The notes under the pieces are model-generated. The model ran no database searches, had not been told where the DNA came from, and saw only the letters and a program-made list of their open reading frames with translations. A program made the translations under genes and the position numbers. From contig JASSKH010000037.1 of NCBI GenBank assembly GCA_031763025.1, positions 1,984,001 through 2,048,000 of the forward strand: a stretch of DNA of 64,000 nucleotides, in the 5' to 3' direction. Positions within the stretch are counted from its first letter, which is position 1, and every line of letters starts with the position of its first letter. Of the stretch, positions 1 through 10,003 are shown piece after piece. The DNA is from Macrocystis pyrifera (lineage: Eukaryota > Sar > Phaeophyceae > Laminariales > Laminariaceae).

Positions 1-41
1 CTTTTTTTCTCGGACACCGTGAGGCCTGCTGCTTCGAAGAC
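1..41 (-). mobile_element. LINE reverse transcriptase fragment, cut by window edge
   Basis: The first 41 bases match, with a few differences, the stretch at about 51945-51983 inside the minus-strand LINE copy (shared core ACCGTGAGGCCTGCTGCTTC versus ACCGTAAGGCCTGCTGCTTC). It encodes part of the segment just after the YADD motif. The match stops at base 41, so this is either a truncated relic or the end of a copy lying mostly outside the window. Confidence 0.7.
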
Positions 42-1946
42 GTGTTTCTGAGGCCTAATATTGAGCAAACGATTAAGAGAGGCAGCCCGAAAGACGTCTT
101 TCTATATATATATGTATCTGAGGCGTGTTCCGAATCGGGCTGGCAGTCCCGCACACATGCAATAAAATGGGGAGAAAAAACAGCCCATTTCAGCGGCGAG
201 GTCAGGTGGAATCGCTGTGCTACGGCAATATAATATGTGCATACAAAGCGCTTCGCTCCGCGGGCGGCCTACCCCGCCCGCTACGCTCTCGCTCAGGAAG
301 GAAAAGTACGTAAAATTGTACGAAGCTGACAGAGGTCCATGATTGAATATACTGCTATAGTTTTTTTTATGATTGATTGTACTGTAGTTGCAAAGTGGCA
401 ACTTGATAATGCCAAGAGTCCCCCGCCGCCGCAATGCTTCAGGAGAAAACAGGTTAGAAGGCACATACGCTTCGCCTCGCGGGCATTTCGCTCACATGCC
501 GTACGTACGTACATACCCCAGGTACGTAGGGTAATGATTCTCTTAGTTTGAGTAAATGCTGTTTGTACGAAACAGCGAAAGAGAAAGCACAGCACGGCAC
601 AGCAGCAACACCACGCGAAAACAATGAAATGAAACCGAAATTGAAAATAATTCAATTTCGGAAAGAAGAAAAAATCCCCGTCCCCTTATGTAATAATTTT
701 CTGCCTGATTGGAACACCTTGCACTGGTCAAAAAGAAAAAAACCAATAGCAGAGCTTCTCTCTCAGCCCCGTACGCAGCCCACCCCTCTCGCAACGATCT
801 CGCCACCGATTCTGTCCGGGCAAAGCTCCCCTCACTCTCTGTCACAGTGAGCCCCGTCGCCCGCCTCGCGTGAGGCCCGGTGCTCACCGTGACTGTGGTT
901 CGCCAGCTCGACAATGTTGGTGCTCAGCCTGCGTACCTCTCTCTTTGAGCTTCAAGCCCGGTCGCAAAAATAAGCACCGCTTGAATCTTATCTTGCAATC
1001 CCGAACGACCCCTATAAACTCGTAGATACGCTATCAGAAAGCACAAATGGAGGCCAGGCAGAGCCCATTCATGCCTCCCTCGCGTCTCGAGGTACGCGCG
1101 ACGCCTAGCCACGAAACCGGCGACCACGCTCCATGCAATCCCCTCTCTACCGGCCACCATCCGCCGACACCCGCGACGGCGCCGGGTTCGCCCGCGATGC
1201 CGTGCTCCGAGTACACGCACGCACACGAAACGAAAGAAGAAAAAGGAAAGAAGGACTGAAAGTGCCAAGAGAAATGGAGAGAACAAAGACCCGCTGGAAA
1301 GGTCAGGCAAGTAATAAAAGGAGGCGATTTCCAAGTGGGAGCTCTAAGAGGCCAGGGATGTACCAACCGAGCACGCTCAGAGATCGAGATATCTATAAGT
1401 AGTTCTAAAGGAAGACACGATACTAACCGCCACAAAAAAAAAAAACGCACTAAAAGCAACCGTCACCGAAATTAACCGTCCCAAAAAAGAAAAAATGAAC
1501 GGTCACATTAAAACAAAAAAGTAACCTTCACCAAAATACAGTGTAGCAGTAGCATGTGATTCCCGTCTGTCAGGCGTTTCGATTCCCCCTCTCGGCCGCG
1601 ACGCTTCCCCCCTTGCTTGCCCCCCTTCCCACCTCCTCACGCCTTGTCGCCCTCTTTTTCCACTCATGCTTTCAGCCCGGCGAGGCAAGGCAAGTAACAC
1701 CGTCACAAAATTTAACCAATATAAATGTCGCAAAAAGTAACCGTCGCATAGAAATGTAGTTGCAGTCATAGGTCTACAGTACGTATCATATGTTTTTTGT
1801 GTTTTCCGTTTCCCTCCTTGTCGGACGTAGCGGCGTACTTCCCTCTTAACCGCGGCTCTCTCTCCCTCACTCGCTAGCCCCCTTCACACCCTGGTCGCGC
1901 TGCACGCCTCTTTGCCCCCCCCCCCCCCCCCCCCCCACGGTTTCAG
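42..1946. other. No gene recognised; A/T-run and pyrimidine-rich DNA
   Basis: I see no supported coding region. From about 1425 to 1750 there is a loose repeat of 'aaccgtc-caaaaaa' type. From 1600 to 1946 the DNA is strongly pyrimidine-rich and ends in a run of 22 C (1915-1936), followed by TTTCAG, which reads as an intron 3' end before the glycosyltransferase exon. The 18-base word beginning TTTCAGCCCGGCGAGG occurs twice (1670 and 1941). Confidence 0.5.
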
Positions 1947-2921
1947 CCCGGCGAGGCAATCGAGGTTCACTACCAACAAAGCCCTTCCATGTCGCCCCCG
2001 GCGGGTGATCGCGACGAGCAGCAGCTCCGGGTGGTCTCCGCCGACGAGCACGAGAAAGCCGGGGAGGCGCCAATAACCACAGTCTGCATCCTGGAGCACT
2101 CCCACAGCGAGACGTACTACAATTTTTTGATCGAGGCGCTGCCCCGCCTCGAGCACGTGTGGACGACGGTGTCGGGGGACGACAGCGTCAAAATCTTCCA
2201 GGCGTCGCCGTTTGCGCCCTCGACATTCGCGCTGCTCGGGCTCGGACCGAACCGGGCCTGCGACGGACGTCGCACCGTGTACCCGACGGTCCTTATCCCG
2301 CCGCCAATGCAGGACCCGCGCGATAAAGCGGCGGTCGCCCGCCTCAAGAGCATGGCGGGTCGGTTGGTGGCGGCGGCGGGGCTAGCGGACACGGGGCCGG
2401 AGGAAAAGCCGACGTGGGTGGTGATCAACCGAGAGGGTGCGAAGGCCCGAAACATCCTGAACCACGAGGAGCTAATGGCAGGCCTGCGGGAATCGTTTCC
2501 AGGAGTGGTGTTCCGCGAGTTCGGTGGCGATGCATCGGATACCTCGAGCCCGGAGGGTGGCAGAAGAGGCTTAGGCTTTGACAGCGAGCGCGTTATTGGA
2601 GTGGGCTCGCACGAACGGCGGCAGGCGGAGGGCGCGGCAAGTGGTGGGATTGAGTGGTCGATCCGGTCGTTTCGGTCTTGCTGGGGGGTTATTGCGCCGC
2701 ACGGGGCGGGACTGTCGAATTTGGTGTTTCTGGCGAAGAGTAACGCCTCCGTTGTTGAGATTGTCGGGGAGGATCAGACGGGGAAGGTGTACGAGGCTCT
2801 TGCGGGGCAGTTTGGGCACCGACATATGTACGTCACCGCCCCGCATGTCACCTGGAAGCGCAGCCATATGCTGGTGGACGTGCCCGCTGTCCTGGAGGCT
2901 ATCGCGCACAACTTTGAGTGA
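1947..2921 (+). CDS. GT61/DUF563-type glycosyltransferase, terminal exon or whole gene
   Basis: The open frame has an ATG at 1989 giving 310 residues and a stop at 2919-2921. It carries both hallmarks of the GT61 (DUF563) glycosyltransferase family. One is a tyrosine/asparagine-rich motif near residues 42-54 (ETYYNFLIEALPR), corresponding to the family's 'YYHWLIEVLPRL'. The other is a C-terminal block at residues 236-258 (APHGAGLSNLVFL then VVEI), corresponding to 'HGAGLTNLLFL...VLEI'. Family members transfer sugars such as xylose or GlcNAc in the endomembrane system. Donor and acceptor here are unknown. No signal anchor is visible at the N terminus, and the frame stays open upstream to TTTCAG at 1941-1946 after a 22-C tract. 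I therefore think this is the last exon of a longer gene beginning at 1947, with earlier exons supplying the membrane anchor. The codons are GC-rich, unlike the flanking DNA. Starting at 1989 without an intron is the alternative. Confidence 0.85.
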   Translation, partial: PGEAIEVHYQQSPSMSPPAGDRDEQQLRVVSADEHEKAGEAPITTVCILEHSHSETYYNFLIEALPRLEHVWTTVSGDDSVKIFQASPFAPSTFALLGLGPNRACDGRRTVYPTVLIPPPMQDPRDKAAVARLKSMAGRLVAAAGLADTGPEEKPTWVVINREGAKARNILNHEELMAGLRESFPGVVFREFGGDASDTSSPEGGRRGLGFDSERVIGVGSHERRQAEGAASGGIEWSIRSFRSCWGVIAPHGAGLSNLVFLAKSNASVVEIVGEDQTGKVYEALAGQFGHRHMYVTAPHVTWKRSHMLVDVPAVLEAIAHNFE

Positions 2922-3894
2922 AGGGAGCTGAGGGTCGAACACGAGTCGGCTTACAGTACCTAAACATGGGTGTACTGGTTGTGTGTGTTTGCCCGTGTTT
3001 TGAGTAAAGAGAGTTAGGGTTATAGACAGCAGTCGGCTTACGTACGTACTGCAGTATTTTGTTATATAGGAAACACAACATACCAGCGGTCCACGAAGAT
3101 TCGACTCGTGTCGCTACTATGCTATACCTGGCAGGACACTGCCGTACGTGAAGGTTGGACAGGGTGTGTTGAGCAGAGTATACCAACGCACTTTTTTAGT
3201 TAAGTTTTGAAGGTAATTACCCTCTAAAGTATGTACTTACGAGTACAAACATACCTGGTAGACGGTGAAGCCGATACCGCACTTCCCAGCATGTCAACGG
3301 TGGAGTCCGGCTGGAGGCACCGCTGGAAGCTCCCGCTGGAGGCAGTTATTTAGCATCTTGCCTATTATATATATACGCACAAAGGTACGTTCTTTGTACG
3401 TGCGTAGATCATCAGAGAATAGTCCAGCTAGCTGATGATGTGTATTTACGGATTCCTGCCGAAAAGTCCAGAGGAGTACGCAGAGAGTCTTTCACGTGTT
3501 TCGTTGATGTGAAGATAATTGTCGTGATTACTCTGAGAGGTGCAAAAGTGTCAAGATGTGGATGTCAAGTAACCCTCCCTATCGCATACCGTGTCCCAAC
3601 CAGCTCAGCTCTGTTGCCGGAAGACCGAGAAGCTCAGACTTGAGTGCCGGAGGGTACCGTGTGTTTAGTCTTTTGAAAACTGAAAAACTGATCCAACTTA
3701 TGATTTCCTGCTGACCCTGGATTAGATTTATTTCCCCGGGTGTTGATTCCTACATGAGAGTCTGGTGGCGTTTGTTGCGAGACATCGGCTGAGAAACCTC
3801 CAGCCAGTTCACTTTACGTTGGTGACTGATGTTAGGCTTTTTTTTTACAGTAATTCCGAGTAACAGTTACATATATATATGTATTCGAAAATTA
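2922..3894. other. No gene recognised
   Basis: This is presumed 3' UTR and intergenic DNA after the glycosyltransferase. The sequence is AT-richer, with TATATATA stretches near 3366 and 3872. No open frame with coding character was seen. Confidence 0.5.
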
Positions 3895-4633
3895 CAGGGC
3901 TGTTCGCGAGTCAAGTCAAACTTCACGAATGAGGTGGGGTCGGGTCGAGTCAGCTGACCCGACCCGACCCGCGAGATTTTGCAAGCCTCCTGACCCGACC
4001 CGACCTGCGAGATTCGAAAACGTCTTGACCCGACTCGACCTGGCCCGTGAGATTTTGAACAACTGTTGACCCGACCCGACCCAACCCGCCAAATTCTGAT
4101 TGACCCGTGAGATACGGGCCTGTCGCGGGTCGGGCCACCTCAACCCGCGAAATCATTTATCTCGACCCGCGCGTTCGATCCGTGGGTCGACATTTCATAA
4201 ACAAATATATCTTCATTTTTGTACCCCACAGCGATACGTTACGTTGCCTGGCTGAAGTGGATATGGATGGAGATGCGGACTTGCAAATATACTTTCGGGG
4301 GTATTTTTATTTTGCGGTATGATACCAAAGGAGCATTTTCAGTGTTGGTAAGAGAGAAGCCTTTGGGCGAAAAGTGGGAAGTTTTTGGGGTGTTGGATCC
4401 GCGGGCCGGATGCGCAGGTCGGACCCGCGGGTCAGCCGAACACAACTCGTGGGTCATGTTGACCCGACCCACGAGTGATCCGTTTCTCGCGGGTCATGAC
4501 CTGATCCGACCCGTGAGATTTTCATCACCTCTAGACCCGACCCGACTCGGCCCGACCCGTGAGATTTTGAGCACCTCTTGACCCGACCCGCGGGTCGGGT
4601 CGCGGGTCGGGTCATGACTCGCGAACAGCCCTG
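3895..4633. mobile_element. Non-autonomous hAT-like element made of GACCCG/CGGGTC motif array
   Basis: The element begins CAGGGCTGTTCGCGAGTCA and ends with its inverted complement TGACTCGCGAACAGCCCTG. Between these ends, both flanks consist of tightly spaced GACCCG units (left) and mixed GACCCG/CGGGTC units (right), interspersed with 'GCGAGATTTTG'. About 200 bases of ordinary sequence lie in the middle (about 4195-4400). The flanking 8-mers gaaaatta and gaaaaact agree at 5 of 8 positions, weakly consistent with a decayed 8-bp target duplication. CAGGG termini with 8-bp duplications are typical of hAT elements. No transposase is encoded. A shorter relative lies at 46611-46877. Confidence 0.75.
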
Positions 4634-5419
4634 GAAAAACTATGAGCACCCGAGCAAAAGCAGGCCAATGATATCCATTGGCGCTGCACTACGTTTCTAT
4701 ACGGTGTTGCGGTTGCAAGCTGCAATGGCTTAATTGTAACAATGTGTACCTCCCAAACATCGCTGCGGTTTGACTGTTGTAGTGAGGCGAGGGGAGGTTT
4801 ACCACGTGTTCGACGAATATTTGCTGGCTTATACGCGACAAGACGAAAGACAACTAACCCTATAAAACCCTAAGCCAATCAGATCAACCGTAACCCTGAC
4901 CCTAAGTCAATCATATCAAATATCGAATAAGTGGTGGAACTCTACTGCGCGAGCCGGTCGATGCCCGAGGTCCTCGGTCTTCGTGTCGTAGCCACTTCTT
5001 CTATTGATATGAGTGAGATCGAGGGGTTGTGTCAGACAGACAGAAGACAGCAAAAAAAGAAATTTATGTTTCCAGGGAAATAAACTCGATGAAAATCGAC
5101 GACCAGTGGGAAAATACTGCATGCTGAAACCCCCCAGGTATGCGCGATATACCGAGGGGGGGGGGGGGGAGGTAAGGCACTACAGCGATACGTACGTGCA
5201 ATATTAATACTATGGGATTTCCTTCTCCGGCAAAAAGCGATGAACATCGACTAGCAGAGGGAGGGAATGCTGAATGAACTCGATGCGCGATAAAAAAATG
5301 GAGGCGTTGCAGACACGTGCTATGATGATAGAGGTATATATAGCACGTTCTGGTTTTCTGAATGACGGGGGGCTCCTTAATCCAAATTTCATTGGAAAAT
5401 CGTATTTGTGTTGCAACAT
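4634..5419. other. No gene recognised
   Basis: No coding signal was found. A G run of about 15 lies near 5155-5170. Nothing else stands out. Confidence 0.4.
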
Positions 5420-5830
5420 TTTTTATTATATTCCATTAACTTGGGCCATGATTCTTTCCTGAAGCTCTTAGTCTTGCTCAGTCTATCTGTGGTGGTAAAG
5501 TTCATCTTGCTTGTTATTGTGTTGTCTGTCACATCTCCCTTTTGGACGGCACGATACGTTTTTTTCGTTCTTTTCTTGTTTTTCCGATTTGTTTTCCTTC
5601 GTTTCTTGCGATTTTTCGCTCTTTCATAGAATGTGCTTGTCGTGCCTGCCGTATCCAGTACGATGACATGACATTGCACTGTCTACTCTGCTTGCTGCAT
5701 AACAATGTATGTGACCACATCTGTAGATAGAGCTTGTATTTGCATCTCTCTAGGACTGAAGAACCGGCACGGACCCTGGTTGTGCTGGATGTCGACAGGT
5801 AGGAAGAGCGGTCGAATGTGAAGAACACAC
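5420..5830 (+). repeat. Diverged copy of the LINE 3' region and palindrome core
   Basis: Bases 5420-5640 resemble the LINE 3' flank at 49480-49740 (shared 'cttagtcttgctc', T-rich stretches, 'gtcgtgcctg'). Bases 5640-5825 resemble the reverse complement of the palindrome centre at about 50130-50300, including 'gatgacatgacattgcactg', 'tctctctaggactgaagaa' and 'ggttgtgctggatgtcgac'. This older copy has no SINE and shows the uninterrupted arrangement. Confidence 0.65.
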
Positions 5831-5984
5831 GCAGTATTAGTTAATCGCGATAGTACTACTTTCGTTTCCCTCCGAAATGACTTACTAATAATGTAGAGAT
5901 CCACGAGCGAGGAGCCTCAGAAAAAGCACGGTGCACTTTTACCGACCAAAATGAATAAGCCATGCATGTACCGGGCGGGGAGGG

Positions 5985-6105
5985 GATGGAGGGGGGTGTA
6001 CTCATTATCGTTCGTGGCCGTAGTCGTATGACCATAGACCCTCGCATCCCTACAATGCCGGGACGGAGCACGTCGGGTTTTCACCGACCAGGCAGGGGGG
6101 GGAGG
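5985..6105 (+). repeat. Poly-G-anchored MITE-like repeat, copy 1
   Basis: The repeat starts with a G-rich run and then GTGTACTCAT, continues through 'gaccatagaccctcgcatcc' and 'gggttttcaccgacca', and ends in another G-rich run. The same unit recurs at 12728-12880 and 13605-13720, with partial copies near 44405-44500 and 58905-58985. Confidence 0.65.
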
Positions 6106-6147
6106 GGACGGAAGATGCCTACCCTTTACCTCTGACTACCCGTAAAA

Positions 6148-6380
6148 AGCGTTGAGTTAGCACAGGGATGCGATCGTTTTTCAATGTTTTCTCGACAGCG
6201 ATAAGGGCGGGTGCCACTGAACCCAAACATTGTATTGTCAGAAGCCTCTCTCGACCAGGTCTTTCCGAAAACACCTTAGTTAATGTTGTTCGGTATCGGT
6301 ATTCGCAACCTTCCCGTTGTGGAAAAACCGAAGCGCTGAAAAACGGTCGTGCACCCATCCCTCAGTGCTAACTCAACGCT
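6148..6380. mobile_element. MITE with AGCGTTGAGTT terminal inverted repeats, copy 1
   Basis: The ends are AGCGTTGAGTTAGCAC and its exact inverted complement GTGCTAACTCAACGCT, 233 bp apart, with no coding capacity. The interior (including 'ctctcgaccag' and 'tttccgaaaaca') is shared with the copy at 18244-18434. Confidence 0.8.
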
Positions 6381-7233
6381 CTGTACAGCCGTAACTCTTG
6401 TAGTCTTGTTCAGACGCGTTCGTTGGGTAGTATCTGCGTGTAATCGGCTACAACCTTGCAAGTTAGAGGTATGGGAGTGGGTTGTGAAGCGCCGCACCTT
6501 CGATCCATTCTTTGCATCCTCGGCGTTGTTTCGGTTCATGCCTGAGTTTTCTATGAATCTGCATATACGGACGTTCAGGGTGGGCTAGTGTTATGGTATC
6601 CCATTTCCCCTGTTGTGGCATTATGATTTGTAGCAAGCGTCCCCTTATCATACCTGGCAGGCGTGCCTGCCTCTCTGATGAATGCCTCGCCCCTTCGTTC
6701 AGAAGACATCTGGCGAGGTAAACAGCAACAAAATACAGGAGCCAATACCTCCTAACATCGTCAAGCACCTTGTGCGAGTGACCAGAGCAGAGCCAAAGGC
6801 ATCGCCTGCTATTAATAGCAGTAGTCGGTCCCTATAGGCCCATACTGCTCGACACTTCACATGTATAATTCAAAGTATAAAAAGCTCCTGTAGGCCAGAG
6901 ACCCCAGCCGACATTGTTAGGGATTTTCGAGACTACAGATACGCGACACCGCGTGGCAATATTAGTATTTTGGGGCGAGAGGCTGTTAAGGTCTCAGTCC
7001 GTTGATGGATTTGAAACCCATTGTGATTTCATGCGCAGGTTCGTGTCCTACCGTCGACGCCACTTGTCAAGATCAAGATCGGGACACTTTGTACCCCTGG
7101 ACAGGTTTGCCTATTAGGCCGGTACTCTTTGGTACTCACATGTGCTGTTTGCTTAGACAGTAGAGATAGAATAAGAGCAGCTTTATTCCTTTCGTGCACG
7201 CGGAGACTAAAAGCCGAGCTCGTGCCTCGCTAG
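6381..7233. other. No gene recognised
   Basis: Nothing supportable is seen upstream of the Tyr-rich repeat exon candidate. A preceding exon could be hidden here, but I found no convincing donor. Confidence 0.4.
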
Positions 7234-7401
7234 GAAAACCCCATCTACGATACGCCTCCCAAGTACTACAAATACGATCCTAATACTTGCACCATCTACG
7301 ATACGCCTCCCAAGTACTACAACAAACACGATCCTAGAACTTTAACCGTCTACGATACGCCTCCCAAGTACTACAAATACGATCCTAATACTCGAACCCA
7401 G
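7234..7401 (+). CDS. Candidate exon encoding three Tyr-rich 17-18 residue repeats
   Basis: This 56-codon open stretch lies between a possible acceptor (GCTAG at 7229-7233) and a good donor (CAG then GTAATT at 7402). It reads three times Y-D-T-P-P-K-Y-Y, followed by K-Y-D-P-N-T in units 1 and 3, and by N-K-H-D-P-R-T in unit 2. The repeats are 51, 54 and 51 bases long, and the only length change is a whole codon, which keeps the frame and argues for coding over a neutral minisatellite. Regularly spaced Tyr, Pro and Lys recall extracellular matrix or adhesive repeat proteins, but I do not recognise a family. Neighbouring exons were not found. The alternative is a noncoding tandem repeat that happens to stay open. 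Confidence 0.45.
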
Positions 7402-7479
7402 GTAATTTCCGGGCTTTCAGCCTCCTTGAAGGCAGTATCATAGCACTGGCCCACCACGATAGGGGTAATAATGTAAAAA

Positions 7480-7568
7480 CTCTTTTAAGACTGCGGTCTT
7501 TCTGGAGACAAACTACTTGGAAATTGAGTGGTTTGTCCCCATAAACGGGACTGCGGTGCTAAAAGGGT
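7480..7568. mobile_element. GACTGCAG-type MITE, copy 1
   Basis: The inverted ends are CTTTTAAGACTGCGG and CTGCGGTGCTAAAAGGG, with the family core 'acaaactacttgga' and 'gtggtttgtcccc' between them. About 90 bp, noncoding. Relatives lie at 13971, 15391, 18438, 23272, 25480, 42787 and 53262. Confidence 0.75.
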
Positions 7569-8550
7569 CCAAACACCTGCAAATTTTCCTGAGGCTCCCC
7601 ACTTGAGGAGAGCCCCCCGTCCGTTTATGATGTCAGCAAATCAGCACCCAAAAGAGTAAATTAATGCCTCGCAGGGGTGGTGGCTTTCCTTTTTCCGAGC
7701 TCCTCGCAATGAGATAGGAACTCAATACCAGGTATATTTCACACGAAACCTGGCTCTTGGAAGACATTGGTTGGCGAAACCCGGCCGAGATTCTCTGTGC
7801 GCGCTGTGAATAGTCCAAAAGCAAAAGTGCGAAGTGTGCTGCAGTGTACGTATAGTAAACGTATCATATCATCCTATAATAGGCCGTGCGCGCTATTTCG
7901 TAACAAGTAGTGCTTATTATTTGTTTTCTCTTCTCGACATGCACTTTGGCATTGCCACAGGCAGGATTTCACGGAAAAGTGAGCCAATGTGAGAACATCA
8001 TCATCAACTACTGTAGTATTAATAGTTGCTCACTCGGGGAGTTTCACCGGCCACAAAACAGTAGGCCCAAAAAATGCAAAATCCCTGCATACCGTGGGAT
8101 GGATGGGGTCAAGAGCGTTTTTTTTTTTAAGAAAATCGTGTACAACTAACCCTGTGGGCGGAAATGTTAGGACTGTTTGGTGTTCATGTGAATTATCTTA
8201 ACGTTCTTTATTATTCCGTCCAGCTTACAGAGCTTACAGAGCTTACAGAACCCTCGATGGACTACAGTAGACTATAGAACGAAAATATTGAGGAGAAAGA
8301 AAAACGATGTGGGGAACTGGTACTGGTACCGTAGTTAATATGCTTGCGTAAAAATACTGGAATACATACCTGGTAGTTTTTTCGTGTATATATTGGATTC
8401 TGATTTACCAGGTAATTAATAGCATACGTTCTCCCGTAAATAATCCTCGGTTGAAAAGCCCCACCCACCAGATCCTCAGTTGAAATACCCACCAATCAGA
8501 AAGATTTTGGTCCAATAGTGCTACCAGTACGTTTATCGAACCCCGATCGC
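7569..8550. other. No gene recognised
   Basis: Only short unconvincing open frames are present. Simple direct repeats of 'agcttacag' lie at 8222-8248. Confidence 0.4.
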
Positions 8551-9044
8551 CAGGGTTGTGAACCGAAAACGAAAAATCAATGGCTCTGTCGGTTTTCGGT
8601 GCACCGAAAAGTCGGTCGGTTTCGGTCGCGGGGTTTTTTCTCACCAAATAAAAAGCAAACCGAAACCGAAACCGACTGAATTTTTCGGTGAAAAACCGAA
8701 AAAGTCGGTCGGTTTCGGTCGGTTTTTTGCAAATAAACCGAACATCATGCAAAAATGTCAGTTTTCGGTCGGGCATAACCGCGAAGAAACGACCGAAAAA
8801 ATGACTTTTCGGTTTTTTGTTTCACATCCCAGGACAGTGTGTGTCCGACACTAAATCAGTATAAATATGATATTTAGGCACTTTTTGGTCAAAAGCCGAG
8901 CCAAAACTGCTACCTATTAATAATCCGAAAATTTCGGTCGGTTTCGGTTTCGGTGAGTTGCAAATAAACCGAACATAAAAAAGGCAGTTTTCGGTCGGGA
9001 ATAACCACAAAAAAACGACTTTCGGTTTTCGGTTCACAACCCTG
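8551..9044. mobile_element. Non-autonomous hAT-like element made of ACCGAAA/TTTCGGT motif array
   Basis: The ends are CAGGGTTGTGAACCGAAAAC and an inverted counterpart ending CGGTTCACAACCCTG. Flanking 8-mers ccgatcgc and tccatcgc match at 6 of 8 positions, consistent with an aged 8-bp target duplication as in hAT elements. Most of the interior is ACCGAAA or TTTCGGT words in both orientations. A block at 8826-8930 (ggacagtgtgtgtccgacac onward) is repeated just outside the right end at 9059-9165. No transposase frame is present. Confidence 0.8.
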
Positions 9045-9058
9045 TCCATCGCCTTGCT

Positions 9059-9165
9059 CAATTTCTCATGTTGGACAAGAGTGTGTGTCCGACACCCAAT
9101 CAGTATAAATATGATTTTCTGGTACTTTTTCGGCAAAAAATCGGGCCAAAATTGCCACGTATTAA
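9059..9165 (+). repeat. Copy of an internal block of the adjacent hAT-like element
   Basis: The words 'gtgtgtgtccgacac', 'aatcagtataaatatgat', 'actttttcgg' and 'ggccaaaattgcc' align in order with 8832-8925. This copy lies outside the CAGGG ends, so the element either landed next to an older relative or carries a captured copy of local DNA. Confidence 0.6.
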
Positions 9166-9244
9166 TGCGAGTAAATTCCCAATTTATCAAGCATTTTCGT
9201 CGCCTAGAGTTGTGTCTAAACCCACTCTGCCCCATCCGGGGCGA

Positions 9245-9665
9245 GCAGGGGACAAAAAAAAAAAAAACACTTGCATACCCATGTACGATAACCGGATGGT
9301 GGGTATACACTTGATGAGTCCTGAACCAATCGCATTCATCAAACAGAACATACTGAACCTCAATCCTCGTGTAATAACACTCCCACAGGTGCGAGTATGT
9401 TGGGCATGTTCCTTGAGGTTCCTTTGCGCATGCAGGATACGGGTATACAGACAGTAGGGGACAAACAAAACAAAAAGCATTACTTGCATACCTATGTACG
9501 ATAACCGTACCGCCGGGTATACACTTGATGAGTCCTGAACCATTAAACAGAAAATACTGAACACCAATCCTAGCGTAATACCTCCTACAGGTGCATAGTG
9601 TTGGGCATGTTCCTTGAGGTTCCTTTGCGCAAGGGCTGCATGCAGGATACGGGTATACAGTAGTA
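9245..9665 (+). repeat. Tandem duplication, period about 213 bp
   Basis: Two adjacent units share 'acttgcatacc', 'atgtacgataacc', 'tatacacttgatgagtcctg' and 'ttgggcatgttccttgaggt', beginning at 9269 and 9482. Small indels separate them. No coding role was seen. Confidence 0.75.
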
Positions 9666-9722
9666 TCCGGATGGCTGTGTCCCTTAATCTCGCTATGTGG
9701 CCATTGCCAAGCTTTCATACCT

Positions 9723-10003
9723 CGGACAGATGATGATCTATCTATCTGATCTGTCTACGGTAGATCATCTAGTTCCCTCAGCTGCCGCTGTGAGAGGTAG
9801 TACCGCAGGATCTGCCCTGAAGGGCAGATCCAACCCAGGAAACAAGTGCTACAACAGTGCAGTAGAACATGCAGGTTTCAAAGGCTCCCACCTGGCAACA
9901 TGAGCTAGATCATACATATCATACAGGTCAGGAATACATATCTGCCCTGAAAGATCTAGATCATTCAGGGGGAATGATCTGTAGATGATCTGTCTGATCT
10001 GTG
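9723..10003 (+). mobile_element. GATC-rich inverted-repeat element, copy 1
   Basis: The element starts CGGACAGATGATGATCTATC and ends GATGATCTGTCTGATCTGTG, giving imperfect inverted ends. Inside are 'atctagttcc', 'gcaggatctgccctgaaggg' and 'caacatgagctagatcat'. Related copies are at 15796-16456 and, inverted, at 56071-56362. It has no open frame and is probably a non-autonomous DNA transposon. Confidence 0.7.

Noticed and set aside
7400-7482. tRNA-like sequence on the minus strand (GGTTCGAGTA preceded by TGGGCCAGTGCTATGA)
   Set aside because: The T stem and acceptor stem do not pair, and the B-box-like word lies inside the Tyr repeat.
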